A DNA stretch of 64,000 bases from Streptomyces sp. NBC_00178 (lineage in GTDB: Bacteria; Actinomycetota; Actinomycetes; Streptomycetales; Streptomycetaceae). The position numbers and the translations under genes were made by a program. Location of the stretch: NCBI RefSeq assembly GCF_036206005.1, contig NZ_CP108143.1, forward strand, positions 2,232,001 to 2,296,000, in the 5' to 3' direction. Within the stretch, counting starts at the first letter, position 1. The number at the start of each line of letters is the position of its first letter. The notes beneath the pieces are model-generated. The model did not search any database, had not been told where the DNA came from, and saw nothing but the letters and a program-made list of their open reading frames with translations. Below are positions 35,374-43,484 of the stretch, in pieces.

Positions 35374-36003
35374 ATGGACGCGGGCAGCCGTGGGGTACTG
35401 GCCGTCGTGGGTGCGGCGGCGGACGGGGTCGAGAGGCTGCGGACCGGCCTGGTCGAGCCGGCCATGGCGCTCGGCTGGACCGTGGCCGTGACCCTGACCC
35501 CGAACGCCGGACGGTGGCTGCGGGCGAACGGTGAGGTGGACCGCCTGGAGCGGCTGACGGGCCTGCCGGTGCGCGACACACCACGCCTGCCGGCCGAGCC
35601 CCGGCCCCACCCGGTCGCCGACTGCTACGCCGTCGCCCCCGCCAGCGCCGACTTCGTCGCCAAGCTCGCGACGGGCATCGCCGACAACCAGGCCCTGACG
35701 CAGGTGGGCGAGGCGCTGGGCACCGTCGGCGTACCCGTCGTGCTCTTCCCCCGGGTGAACGCCGCACACGCGCGGCACCCGGCCTGGGACGGACACCTCG
35801 CGGCGCTGCGGAGGGCGGAGGTCGAGGTCGTCCAGGGCGCCGGCGTCTGGACGCTCCACGAGCCGCGCGAGGGACCCGCGGTGCGCGAGCTCCCCTGGTC
35901 CGCCGTGCTGGACGCCGTCACGCGGCTGACGGCCCCCGCCCGGGACCCTGACGGGACGCGTGCGGCCGGGAATCCGCCACCCGGGCCCTTGGACCGCCCT
36001 TAG
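35374..36003 (+). CDS. Flavoprotein (DFP-like) domain protein
   Basis: 209-residue protein resembling the flavoprotein family of Cys decarboxylases. Features include GVLAVVGAAADGVERL, VAVTLTPNAGRWL, the PASADFVAKLATGIADNQALT region with an Asn that binds flavin in relatives, and PVVLFPRVNAAHARHPAW with the NxA-like/His stretch. The ATG at 35374 is chosen for the GGGGGAAG upstream; a GTG 11 codons before adds an unstructured stretch. No partner gene for coenzyme A synthesis is near, so it may act on another thiol or peptide. Function is open. Confidence 0.8.
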   Translation: MDAGSRGVLAVVGAAADGVERLRTGLVEPAMALGWTVAVTLTPNAGRWLRANGEVDRLERLTGLPVRDTPRLPAEPRPHPVADCYAVAPASADFVAKLATGIADNQALTQVGEALGTVGVPVVLFPRVNAAHARHPAWDGHLAALRRAEVEVVQGAGVWTLHEPREGPAVRELPWSAVLDAVTRLTAPARDPDGTRAAGNPPPGPLDRP

Positions 36004-36013
36004 GGTCGCACGC

Positions 36014-36526
36014 ATGGGTACTGCCATAGCCACCATGGTCACGGCCGTCGTCGGGGTGCTGGGCACGCTCTCCGCCCCGCTGGTGACCACCTGGGTGACA
36101 CGACGTCAGCAACTGGCGGACAGTCAGGTCGACGAGGTGAGGCGGAACTTCGAGGACCGGCGCACCGCGTACACCGCGATGAACCGGGCGTCCCGCACCT
36201 TCCACACCATGCTGAAGGACGCCCTGCACCGCCTGCGCGACGGCGTCTACACCGAGGACGAACGCACGCGGGTCGAGGAGGCCAGGCGCGACTACCGGGA
36301 CCGCTACGCCGAGTCGCAGATGATCGTCCCCGAAGTCGTGCTCGCGGCGTCCCGTGAGGTGAACGTCGTCCTGGCCGCCGTCGACGCCGCCGCCAAGCGC
36401 ATCGACCGCGGCCTCGCCCGGGACGGCGAGAGCGCGGAGCAGGCGCTCATCGACCTGAAGGCCGCGGAGCCCGCGCTCACGGCGATGCGCCGGATCATGC
36501 GCGAGGACCTGGGAGTTGCCGACTGA
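36014..36526 (+). CDS. Helical membrane-anchored protein, unknown
   Basis: 170-residue protein with a single N-terminal membrane helix (about residues 2-25), then a charged helical region (NFEDRRTAYTAMNRASRTFH, VEEARRDYRDRYAESQM) that looks like a coiled coil or four-helix domain. It has no recognised family. The ATG has only a weak ribosome site (AGGGT, seven bases upstream). It begins 11 bases after the flavoprotein-like gene, so they may be cotranscribed. Confidence 0.72.
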   Translation: MGTAIATMVTAVVGVLGTLSAPLVTTWVTRRQQLADSQVDEVRRNFEDRRTAYTAMNRASRTFHTMLKDALHRLRDGVYTEDERTRVEEARRDYRDRYAESQMIVPEVVLAASREVNVVLAAVDAAAKRIDRGLARDGESAEQALIDLKAAEPALTAMRRIMREDLGVAD

Positions 36527-36644
36527 CGACGCCCACGAACGCCCCCACGGGCCGCGCGCCGAACGGCGCCCGGACCGCCGTACTCGGGTGGATCTGAGTA
36601 CGTGCACCCTGTTCCCCGGGGCGGCGGGCCGCGACGCTGTTGCC

Positions 36645-37079
36645 ATGTCCACACGAACCCCGAGAACGACGACTTTCCGGCTGCTGCCCGCCCTCGCCCT
36701 CGCCGGCGTCGCCGCGGCCTCCTGGGCCGCCTGGCTGGGCTGGGACCAGCACCGCGATGTCCACCCGGACGGCTCGACGACGGGCCCGTACGAGGCGTGG
36801 CAGGTGATCGGGCTGGTGCTGACCTTGCTGGTGGCGGTGTACTGGACGGCCTCCCGAGGCCAGGTCGTGACGGCTGTGGCCGGGATCGGCGCAGGACTGA
36901 CGGCGTCCGCCGCCTACGACTGGTCGGACGACTCCAGCGGCCTCTTCGCGGTCGGAGTGGCCATGATCCTCATCGGGAGCGTCCTCGTCACCACCGCCGT
37001 GTCGCTCGCCGCCGCCGCCCTGCACGGGCACCTGCGCGACCGGAATCGCGGCGGCGGACGGACCGGGGCCGGATCCTGA
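36645..37079 (+). CDS. Four-helix membrane protein, unknown
   Basis: 144-residue protein with helices near residues 12-30, 52-68, 72-92 and 98-124. The ATG has no clear ribosome site, so the start is less certain. The protein ends in an Arg/Gly tail. Nothing in it points to a function. It is followed by a long imperfect hairpin (37120-37180) and sits directly before the toxin-like gene. Confidence 0.65.
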   Translation: MSTRTPRTTTFRLLPALALAGVAAASWAAWLGWDQHRDVHPDGSTTGPYEAWQVIGLVLTLLVAVYWTASRGQVVTAVAGIGAGLTASAAYDWSDDSSGLFAVGVAMILIGSVLVTTAVSLAAAALHGHLRDRNRGGGRTGAGS

Positions 37080-37119
37080 CGGACGCCCCCGCCCCCTGCT
37101 CCTCCTCCGGCCCACACCT

Positions 37120-37180
37120 CCACACGCGGGGCCCGGGGCCCGGCCGCCGGCCGGTGCCCCGGGCCCCGCGCCGCGTGTGG
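37120..37180. terminator. Long GC-rich hairpin
   Basis: Bases 37120-37138 pair with 37157-37180 apart from a short five-base bulge in the right arm. It separates the small membrane protein gene from the toxin-like gene and probably ends transcription there. Confidence 0.7.
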
Positions 37181-37291
37181 AACCGGTGCACCCGGCTCCC
37201 CAACGGGCGCGCTTGGGCCCGGCTTTGGGCCCACGGGCCCATCTGGCGACCGCCCGGGTGACCTAGTCTCGGCGCGGGGGGTGGGACGGGT

Positions 37292-39949
37292 ATGTCCTTC
37301 TATGTTGGTGCCACCGGTACGGGCGGAGCGGTTCGCCGCGCCATGCCGCAGCAACTCGTGGTCGCACGCTGGCTCGTGTACGTCCTGTTCGGGGCCACGA
37401 TCGTCGGCGGCATCGGGCTGCTGCTCGCCGCGGCGCAGGTCGACGCACTGGGCGGCCTGGTGCTCGGCACCCTGCTGTACGCGGCGGCGCCCGGCGTCGC
37501 CGGGTGGGTGCTCGCGCGCCGGGCGTGGACGGGCGGCAAGGGGGTCCGCCGAGGGCTCGTCGCCGTACAGGTGTGGCTCGTCCTCGGGGCACTCGCCAAC
37601 GTGCGGGACGGCTCGCTGCAGGGGCTCACCCAGCTCATGCTGCCCGTCGTGATCCTGGTCTTCCTGTGCACGAAGGACACGCGGGAGTGGTTCGGCTCGG
37701 CGCCGTCCGAGCGTCAGGAGCAACCGCCCTTCTCCCTCCCCCACATGCTCACCTGGCGCCGCGACCGGGGGCAGTCGGCGGTGGAGTACACCGGCCTGGT
37801 CGTCGTGGTCGCGGCCATCATCGCTGCCCTGGTGCTGAGCGGCGTCGGCGCGCAGATCTCCGGCAGGCTGCAGGAGGCGATCTGCTCCCTGGTCGGGCAG
37901 TCCTGCCCGGCGGGCGGCAGCACGACCCAGGCGGACGGGAACACCGAGGAGGGCACGGCCGGCGGTTCCACCCAGGGCGCCGACGGAGGCGCCACGGGCG
38001 GCACCACGGGCGGCGGTTCCGGCGGTACGACCGGCGGCGCGGGCGGCAGCACCGGGGGAACGACCGGCGGTTCCACGGAGGGCTCCACCGGTGGCGGGGA
38101 GACGGGCGGGGGCACCCAGGACGGCCCCGGCGGCGGACCGCCCGGCTCCGAGGACGACGAGGCCGGGGACCCGACCGACCCGTACGAGCCCATCGGCGAC
38201 AGCAGCAGGAAGGACGACGGCGACGGGGGCGACGGCGACGACAAGAAGGAGGAGTGCTCCGGCTTCTGGGGCTGCACCGTCGACCAGCTGGGGCAGGTCG
38301 GCGAGGGCATCTTCGTCGACGGCATCTGGGGTGACCTCACGGACACCTGGGACACGATCATCCACCCGATCGACAGCATCACGGGCTTCGCGGACTACGG
38401 CAAAGTGCTCGGCGACACCTGGACCGAGGGCACCAAGAACGCCGGCGACAAGTGGGACAAGGGCGATTACTGGGACGCGCTGACCGACTGGGGCGGGAGC
38501 GGTGTCGACGTCGTGGTGAAGCCGCTGGACGACATGTTCATCGGCGACGACGTACGGGAGACCTGGAACAGGGGCGAGGAGACGCAGGCCGTCAGCAACG
38601 TCGTCTGGAACGTCGGCTCGCTGTTCATCCCCGGCTACGGCGAGGCGAAGGCCGCGGCCAAGCTCGGCAAGCTCGGCCGCCTGGGCAAGATCGCGGGAGC
38701 GATCACCGAGGCCGTCGACAAGGCGAAGGACGTGACGAAGCGCGCCCGCAAGGCCGCGGACGCGGGTGACGTCAAGGGCGCGCGGGACGCGGCCGACGAG
38801 GCCCAGGACATCGCCGACGACGCGAAGAAGAAGGTCGAGGAGGCGGGCGAGTGCAAGCTCGCCGCCTTCGGCGGCGCCCGTCTCGTACCGTACGGCGGCG
38901 GGATCCCCCGGCCGCTGGGCGGCCCGGGCGGCGGCACCCTCGTCCTCGCGGCGGCGCCCGGGACGGTCCGTGTGGGCTTCGTCGCCGAGAACGGGACGGA
39001 GCCCTGCACGGGCGCCGAGGCGGACGACGCCCGCGAGGCGCAGAAGGAGGCGGACGACGCCGACAGGGCGGCCGACGCCGCCGAACTCGGCGACGTGGCC
39101 GCACGGCTCAAGCAGACGATCCTGGACGCGCGCGACAAGCAGAAGACGCCCAAGTCGGACCGCCTCACGCTCAACGAGAAGGGCATCGACAACCTGGTCG
39201 CCAAGGCCAAGGACGATCCCGACTACAGCAAGGGCGAGTTCAGCAAGCAGGAGCTGGCCGCCGCGTTGAAGGATCTCGACGGCATGCTCAACAACAAGGC
39301 GATCGACACCCAGACGCGGGGGTCCCTGGCGTCCGAGGTGCTCAAGGCGGGCGACCGCCACAAGCTCGCAGAGTCGATGGCCGAGGTACGGGCCGCCCAG
39401 CGAGCGGTCTCCGAGGCGGCCGACGGCACCAAGGTGTACGGCGCGGTCGGCGCCAAGAAGGGCCGGCAGTCCGTCGACATGGGCGACGGTACGACGGCCG
39501 ACGTCAGCGGCGTGGACGACGTGGACGTCCTCTACAAGGGGAAGGACGGCAACGTCCACGCCGTGGAGGTGAAGAACACCGCCAACGCGGCGACCAAGTA
39601 CACCGTCCCCGCCCAGGCGAAGCGGCTGGCCGAATGGGCCAAGCAGGAGGGCAGCACACCGCCCCGGGTCGCGCGCTACGAGATCGAGCAGCAGAAGGAC
39701 TGGCACAAGATCTTCGACGGCTACCAGACGGACAGGAGGAACAACGTCACCCCGGGAGGCACACCGGCGCAGACCTTCGCGGAGAACGGCCTCGGCGTAC
39801 GCATCGCGGGGCAGGACTTCACACCGCAGCAGATCAAGGCGATGGACGACGCGTGGAACGCCAAGAGCGACGCGGACAAGCAGGCGGCCCTGGGCTCCGG
39901 CAAGATGAACGACCCCAAGAGCGCGATGGAATACCTGGGAGTCAAGTGA
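37292..39949 (+). CDS. Polymorphic toxin: membrane helices, pilin-like segment, nuclease-like C-terminus
   Basis: 885-residue protein. Four hydrophobic helices (about 24-48, 53-75, 86-103, 112-126) precede a Flp-pilin-like segment (RGQSAVEYTGLVVVVAAI, residues about 159-176), then a Gly/Thr/Ser-rich linker to about 290, an acidic Asp patch, a pretoxin-like body (DTWDTIIHPIDSITG, FIPGYGEAKAAAKLG) and an Ala/Asp/Lys helical region. The last 140 residues have VDDVDVLYKG and VHAVEVKN, the D...ExK layout of restriction-endonuclease-fold nucleases. The ATG lies after GGGGGGTGGGACGGGT. It overlaps its likely immunity gene by four bases. A role in killing neighbours is inferred. Confidence 0.78.
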   Translation: MSFYVGATGTGGAVRRAMPQQLVVARWLVYVLFGATIVGGIGLLLAAAQVDALGGLVLGTLLYAAAPGVAGWVLARRAWTGGKGVRRGLVAVQVWLVLGALANVRDGSLQGLTQLMLPVVILVFLCTKDTREWFGSAPSERQEQPPFSLPHMLTWRRDRGQSAVEYTGLVVVVAAIIAALVLSGVGAQISGRLQEAICSLVGQSCPAGGSTTQADGNTEEGTAGGSTQGADGGATGGTTGGGSGGTTGGAGGSTGGTTGGSTEGSTGGGETGGGTQDGPGGGPPGSEDDEAGDPTDPYEPIGDSSRKDDGDGGDGDDKKEECSGFWGCTVDQLGQVGEGIFVDGIWGDLTDTWDTIIHPIDSITGFADYGKVLGDTWTEGTKNAGDKWDKGDYWDALTDWGGSGVDVVVKPLDDMFIGDDVRETWNRGEETQAVSNVVWNVGSLFIPGYGEAKAAAKLGKLGRLGKIAGAITEAVDKAKDVTKRARKAADAGDVKGARDAADEAQDIADDAKKKVEEAGECKLAAFGGARLVPYGGGIPRPLGGPGGGTLVLAAAPGTVRVGFVAENGTEPCTGAEADDAREAQKEADDADRAADAAELGDVAARLKQTILDARDKQKTPKSDRLTLNEKGIDNLVAKAKDDPDYSKGEFSKQELAAALKDLDGMLNNKAIDTQTRGSLASEVLKAGDRHKLAESMAEVRAAQRAVSEAADGTKVYGAVGAKKGRQSVDMGDGTTADVSGVDDVDVLYKGKDGNVHAVEVKNTANAATKYTVPAQAKRLAEWAKQEGSTPPRVARYEIEQQKDWHKIFDGYQTDRRNNVTPGGTPAQTFAENGLGVRIAGQDFTPQQIKAMDDAWNAKSDADKQAALGSGKMNDPKSAMEYLGVK

Positions 39950-40563
39950 CCGCCGAAGCCGACGGGACGCCGCTGCTGCCGCCAGTGCTGCAGGCCTACC
40001 CGTACCCCTGGGACAACGCCTTCATCTGGACGTCGGAGAAGGAGGACGAGGAGACCCTCGCCTACGCGCGGGCGGTACTGGAAGCCTGCCTGCCGCCCCG
40101 ACCGCTCGCCGAACCCGAGCCGCCGGCGGAGGTGGCGGTGCACGACTCCTCCGAGGACGGCTATCCGGAGTGGACCGAGATCCGCACGGTGCTGCGGGAG
40201 CGCATGCCGTACGCGCGACACGTGACGGCCGAGCGCATGGCCGACGCCGAGGCCGAGTGCGCCCGCCGGGGGCTCACCACGGCGGACTTCGAAGAGGTCT
40301 GGACCCGCCGCATCACGGCCTGGATCGCCGAGCAGACGCTGTACTGGTGCGGCCTCATGGTCGACGACGAAGCCGCCCTCACACCGTGGCTGATGGACCT
40401 CGCGGAGCGGTACGCCGAACGCGGGACGGCGGCCGCGACGGCGGTGGGGGCACTCACCTGCACCAGGTCGGCCCCGGAGAGCCGCGCGGCACTGGCGAGG
40501 CTCGCCGCGCACGAGGGGCTGCCGACGGAGATCCGCGAGCTGATCGAGGACGGGCGGAGCTGA
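39946..40563 (+). CDS. Probable immunity protein for the upstream toxin
   Basis: 205-residue acidic, soluble, helical protein with no signal peptide. A GTG overlaps the toxin stop (GTGA) and GGGAG lies six bases before it, so the two are translationally coupled; such an arrangement is standard for toxin-immunity pairs. It has acidic stretches (WTSEKEDEETLAY, HDSSEDGYPEW) suited to blocking a basic nuclease surface. I do not recognise its family among named immunity families. It is the last chromosomal gene before the tRNA-Val island. Confidence 0.68.
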   Translation: MTAEADGTPLLPPVLQAYPYPWDNAFIWTSEKEDEETLAYARAVLEACLPPRPLAEPEPPAEVAVHDSSEDGYPEWTEIRTVLRERMPYARHVTAERMADAEAECARRGLTTADFEEVWTRRITAWIAEQTLYWCGLMVDDEAALTPWLMDLAERYAERGTAAATAVGALTCTRSAPESRAALARLAAHEGLPTEIRELIEDGRS

Positions 40564-40689
40564 GAGCCCGGCGTCGGGCGGGCACCGTCGGGGCATCTGC
40601 GGCGCTACTGGACGCTGGACCTGTGCGGATGCCCGGCATCGGTGGGACAGGCGAAGACGTTCAGGAGGCGGTCGGGGCCGACCGTGGGC

Positions 40690-40852
40690 TTAGGTCGGAC
40701 AGGCGTCGCGCAGGTCCTCCGCCGTGTCCCGTTCCTCGACGGGCATCCAGCTGCCGTCATGGCCGTCCCACTCGCTGCTGCCGACGGTGAGCAGCAGGCC
40801 ATGGGCGCCGCGCAGGCTTCGCAGTGCACCGGAGAGGGATCGGCGTGTGCCA
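40690..40852 (-). pseudogene. Possible 3' remnant of a small gene cut by the att site
   Basis: On the minus strand about 50 codons read well and end at a stop at 40690 (GAHGLLLTVGSSEWDG, SWMPVEERDTAEDLRDACPT). Upstream the frame runs straight into the tRNA-derived att repeat, so the gene's front is missing or replaced. Codon use is normal for the host. The family is not recognised; a damaged second immunity gene is one idea. It could also be a chance open frame. Confidence 0.3.
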
Positions 40853-40893
40853 GGGCGCGGACGGTTTCGAACCGCCGACAAATGCTTTGTAAG
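40853..40893. repeat. Distal att site (copy of tRNA-Val 3' half)
   Basis: 41 bases matching 43192-43232 at all but two positions (28 identical, AA/TC, 11 identical). It covers the T arm, acceptor 3' strand and anticodon part of the tRNA, with no CCA after it. This is the displaced end left by site-specific integration. Confidence 0.85.
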
Positions 40894-40976
40894 TTCGCTC
40901 GGCTCAGCTGTATGAGGTCTGCTATCAGGTACTGCCATGCCGCTAGTAACCGCGTAACGCTGCCCTCGTCCACCGG

Positions 40977-40987
40977 CGTTGATGTCA
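40977..40987. repeat. Short direct repeat near element ends, copy 1
   Basis: CGTTGATGTCA occurs here, just inside the distal att site, and again at 43127-43137, just inside the tRNA end. A third partial, inverted copy lies at 43143-43153. These may be arm-type integrase binding sites; that is inference. Confidence 0.45.
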
Positions 40988-41026
40988 ACCGTGGAGATGC
41001 GCCGTATGAGTAGCCCTGCTAGCCAG

Positions 41027-42613
41027 TCAGTACTTCTTTACGCCTACGTGGTCAACGATGAAGCGACGATTTTCGGGGTCTAGGGCGAAGTGAATGCGTC
41101 CGCAATCACTGTGTGAAACCCCGTCCCGCACCTTCACATGCGGCAGGGTGTCATACTGCCTACCCTCGTAGGAGGCCCACCGCATCTTCGGATCCTTCTT
41201 AATGGTCAGATCGCTCGTTGCCACTCTCAGCCCATGCTGGGTGGAGAACCACTCGTCAAGGCGCGGCATAGACGGCTGCGGCTGCTCATAGAGGTCCGCT
41301 GCCGCCTTGGCAAGCAAGATCAACTGATCAGTCATTTCTTCATGGAAGCGGTACTGATCTGACTTCCAGCTCCGCTCACCGTTGGGCGAAAACACGATCC
41401 GGCCCTCCGACGCGGCCTCCAGCGCTCGGTATGTGGGAGCAGAGACGCCCTTCTGCAAGCCAGGGATAGTCGCCCACGGATCCACCGGTGCTGAAGGGAC
41501 ACCAATGGAGACGCGTTCCTGCTCATAGAGCTTGCGCCACCGCGTGGCATCCTCTTCGAACTTAGCCGCGTCAGCAGCCTTGGCCACGTGCTCATCCGCC
41601 CGGGCCGCCTCCGATATGGCCAGCCCTTCCCAGTCGCTGACGCTTTCTTCCAGCTCACGTACGCGCTGCTCCAGTGCCGCCCGCTCCGCCGCCGCGTCAC
41701 CAAGGCGACGCGCCTCCTCCACTTGGGCAGCCGCCCTTCGGGCAGCAGTCGCGCGCGCCGACTGACGCGCCGCGTCCCACCCCCGGTCGGAGCCGCGCGC
41801 AAGCACGGACAGGTCCGCCAGAGTCCGCATCCAGTGCTCGACCATTCCTTCGACGGCGATCTCGGGCCGGGAATAGCGCGGATGGGACAGCCGGAGCTCG
41901 GGCCAGACCAGAAGAGCCCCGCCATCGGGGACCTGCAGTTCAGGAAGTTCCCGCGAAAGAGCGCGGCTGGTTGCGTAGTTGAGAGTGACGACCTGAGCCA
42001 GGCCGGCAAGCTGAGAAGACGCCCGCCTGGCGAGCTGCCACGCTGACTCGTCCCGTGGCTGAATAACCAGAGCGGGCAGCCGGGTGGCGGCCGCCAGCGA
42101 CTCAGCTAGCACCGAAACCTCCTCACTCTGGCGGATCGGTTCGAACCGACCGGTCACCACCTGGTTCAGAGTGCGCAGACTAAGCGCTTCGTCCCCGCAT
42201 ACCCTGCCCAACACATTCGGCCGGTACAACGACGGGTCTTGGATCGGAGCTAGCCAACCACTCGGGATCTCCTGTCCCATCATGACCCGCAACGACACCT
42301 GATCGGAGACCTTGGCCAGCGTCACCTGCGTGACGAACCGTGCGCCACTGTCGATCGGATGCGACAGACGTACCCGCAGCGCCTGAGCAACGTCGCCTGT
42401 TTCAACCCACCAGTGCACCTGCCTCTGCTCACGGCCGGGCGGCTTGGCAGCCAGCAGCGCCTCTCCTGTGACGACCAGGTCCGCTGCCGTAGGCCCGCCG
42501 CTAGGAGGGCTGTTCAGCCACGATGCAAGATGCTCACGCAGTTGCCCAAGCACGTCAAAGGAAGCTCCACGCGTCGACGACACGTCAAAATCGACCGCAT
42601 ACAGAGGCTGCAT
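41027..42613 (-). CDS. Element cargo protein, 528 aa, coiled coil with toxin-like C-terminal domain
   Basis: 528-residue soluble protein. The first 270 residues are a mixed alpha/beta region (YAVDFDVSS, HWWVETGD, LALVIQPRDE-like PALVIQPRDES, GGALLVWPELRLSHP), then a coiled coil of about 90 residues rich in Ala, Arg and Glu (ERAALEQRVRELEESVSDWE), and a C-terminal domain (from about 430) ending RIHFALDPENRRFIVDHVGV, which resembles RelE/HigB-like mRNA-toxin endings. The ATG at 42613 has CAGGAG. It is the only intact gene of the element. A phage-defence or toxin role is a reasonable guess but unproven. Codon use differs from the host. Confidence 0.65.
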   Translation of the reverse strand: MQPLYAVDFDVSSTRGASFDVLGQLREHLASWLNSPPSGGPTAADLVVTGEALLAAKPPGREQRQVHWWVETGDVAQALRVRLSHPIDSGARFVTQVTLAKVSDQVSLRVMMGQEIPSGWLAPIQDPSLYRPNVLGRVCGDEALSLRTLNQVVTGRFEPIRQSEEVSVLAESLAAATRLPALVIQPRDESAWQLARRASSQLAGLAQVVTLNYATSRALSRELPELQVPDGGALLVWPELRLSHPRYSRPEIAVEGMVEHWMRTLADLSVLARGSDRGWDAARQSARATAARRAAAQVEEARRLGDAAAERAALEQRVRELEESVSDWEGLAISEAARADEHVAKAADAAKFEEDATRWRKLYEQERVSIGVPSAPVDPWATIPGLQKGVSAPTYRALEAASEGRIVFSPNGERSWKSDQYRFHEEMTDQLILLAKAAADLYEQPQPSMPRLDEWFSTQHGLRVATSDLTIKKDPKMRWASYEGRQYDTLPHVKVRDGVSHSDCGRIHFALDPENRRFIVDHVGVKKY

Positions 42614-42810
42614 CCACACTCCTGTGCACAGCGCGCACTGATCACAACGCCTTTGGCGCAACCGTAGTGCGTGGCCGGCCGCAACTGAACAGATCGATAC
42701 CCATCAGCATGACCTGGCCTCAAGAGATGGATGGTTCACCGCCCCGCGCGCGACCCAGCAACATCAACAGACTCATGCGGAGACGGTGCTTCGCCACCCG
42801 CTCTCAAGGT

Positions 42811-43119
42811 AGCGACCTAGCCCTGCTGCCGACTGGAGGCACCGGCCGACCGATCGAGCCACGCAGCCTGTACCGCTCGTTCACCCGGGTCGCTGGCACC
42901 GCTGGACTCAGCGTGGTCCGGCTGCACGATGCCCGGCACGGCTGCGCGACCCTGCTGACCGCCGCCGGCGTCCCGCCTAGCGTCGTGACGGAGATCCTCG
43001 GACACAGTCAGATCGCGGTCACGATGAACATCTATGCCCACGTCGTCCAGGACACGCAGCGCGAGGCCGTGAGTCACCTCGACCGCATGCTGAAGCGGCA
43101 GCGTCCCGACCGTGGGTGA
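42811..43119 (+). pseudogene. Tyrosine integrase, C-terminal fragment
   Basis: About 100 codons match the end of actinobacterial tyrosine recombinases: GRPIEPRSLYRSF, then the catalytic H-x-x-R in LHDARHGCATLL, the second His in ILGHSQIA and the nucleophile Tyr in MNIYAHV. The N-terminal core-binding domain and the first catalytic Arg (usually in a TGLR motif) are missing, and the upstream frame is not integrase-like. So it is a broken gene, cut by deletion, left beside the tRNA att site. Confidence 0.8.
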
Positions 43120-43126
43120 CCGCGCC

Positions 43127-43137
43127 CGTTGATGTCA
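43127..43137. repeat. Short direct repeat near element ends, copy 2
   Basis: CGTTGATGTCA, identical to 40977-40987. It lies between the integrase stop and the tRNA, with a partial inverted copy (GATGTCAACGG) at 43144-43154. Confidence 0.45.
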
Positions 43138-43152
43138 GAAGTAGATGTCAAC

Positions 43153-43180
43153 GGCCCCCAACCATGATCGGTTGGGGGCC
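43153..43180. terminator. Terminator for tRNA-Val and/or integrase
   Basis: Bases 43153-43163 and 43170-43180 pair perfectly with a six-base loop. It is 7 bases beyond the tRNA 3' end (minus strand) and 34 bases after the integrase stop (plus strand), so it can serve both. Confidence 0.8.
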
Positions 43181-43187
43181 TTCGTAC

Positions 43188-43262
43188 TGGTGGGCGCGGA
43201 CGGTTTCGAACCGCCGACATCTGCTTTGTAAGAGCAGCGCTCTACCCCTGAGCTACGCACCC
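43188..43262 (-). tRNA. tRNA-Val (anticodon UAC)
   Basis: On the minus strand the acceptor GGGTGCG pairs with CGCGCCC, followed by discriminator A and an encoded CCA (43190-43188). D-arm GCTCAGGGGTAGAGC, anticodon loop CTTACAA with anticodon UAC, and T-arm GGCGGTTCGAAACCGTC are all intact. It is the integration site of the small element at lower coordinates. The T and acceptor 3' parts are part of the att repeat. Confidence 0.95.
43192..43232. repeat. Proximal att site within tRNA-Val
   Basis: The 41-base copy inside the functional tRNA, matching 40853-40893 except two central bases. It restores the tRNA 3' half after integration. Confidence 0.85.
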
Positions 43263-43484
43263 GTGGATGAGCCAACAGGTTACATGGCCCAGGCCCCTCG
43301 GCGGCAATCCCGTTCCTCGCCCTGCGGGCGGGCCCGGCCCGTCCTCCGTACGGGCGTGCGGACGGCCGTCGCCGGGGTACGGGGGCTAGCCCCACCCCGG
43401 AGACGGTAGGCGTCCGGATCGTTCCGGGGGCGGTGCTTTCATACGGTGGAGCCACATCGGCCGCGCTCTCAGGGGGACTCGATC

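Larger units (their letters stand above)
40853..43232. mobile_element. Minimal integrated element in tRNA-Val(UAC)
   Basis: About 2.4 kb bounded by a 41-base imperfect direct repeat, with one side being the functional tRNA-Val. It holds one large cargo gene (41027-42613) and a truncated tyrosine integrase next to the tRNA, the usual place for it. The inside is visibly richer in A and T than the flanks. No replication, transfer or excision genes remain, so it is either a satellite-type element or the relic of a larger integrative element (such as an AICE or phage). Confidence 0.82.

Noticed and set aside
37292-39949. An ordinary Flp pilin subunit
   Set aside because: Pilins are about 60-80 residues; this protein is 885 residues with a nuclease-like C-terminus and an overlapping downstream gene.
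40853-40893. Second tRNA-Val gene
   Set aside because: Only the 3' half matches; no 5' acceptor or D arm is present, so it is an att remnant.
42523-42810. N-terminal extension of the integrase frame
   Set aside because: The residues do not resemble the core-binding domain and overlap the start of the cargo gene; treated as non-coding.
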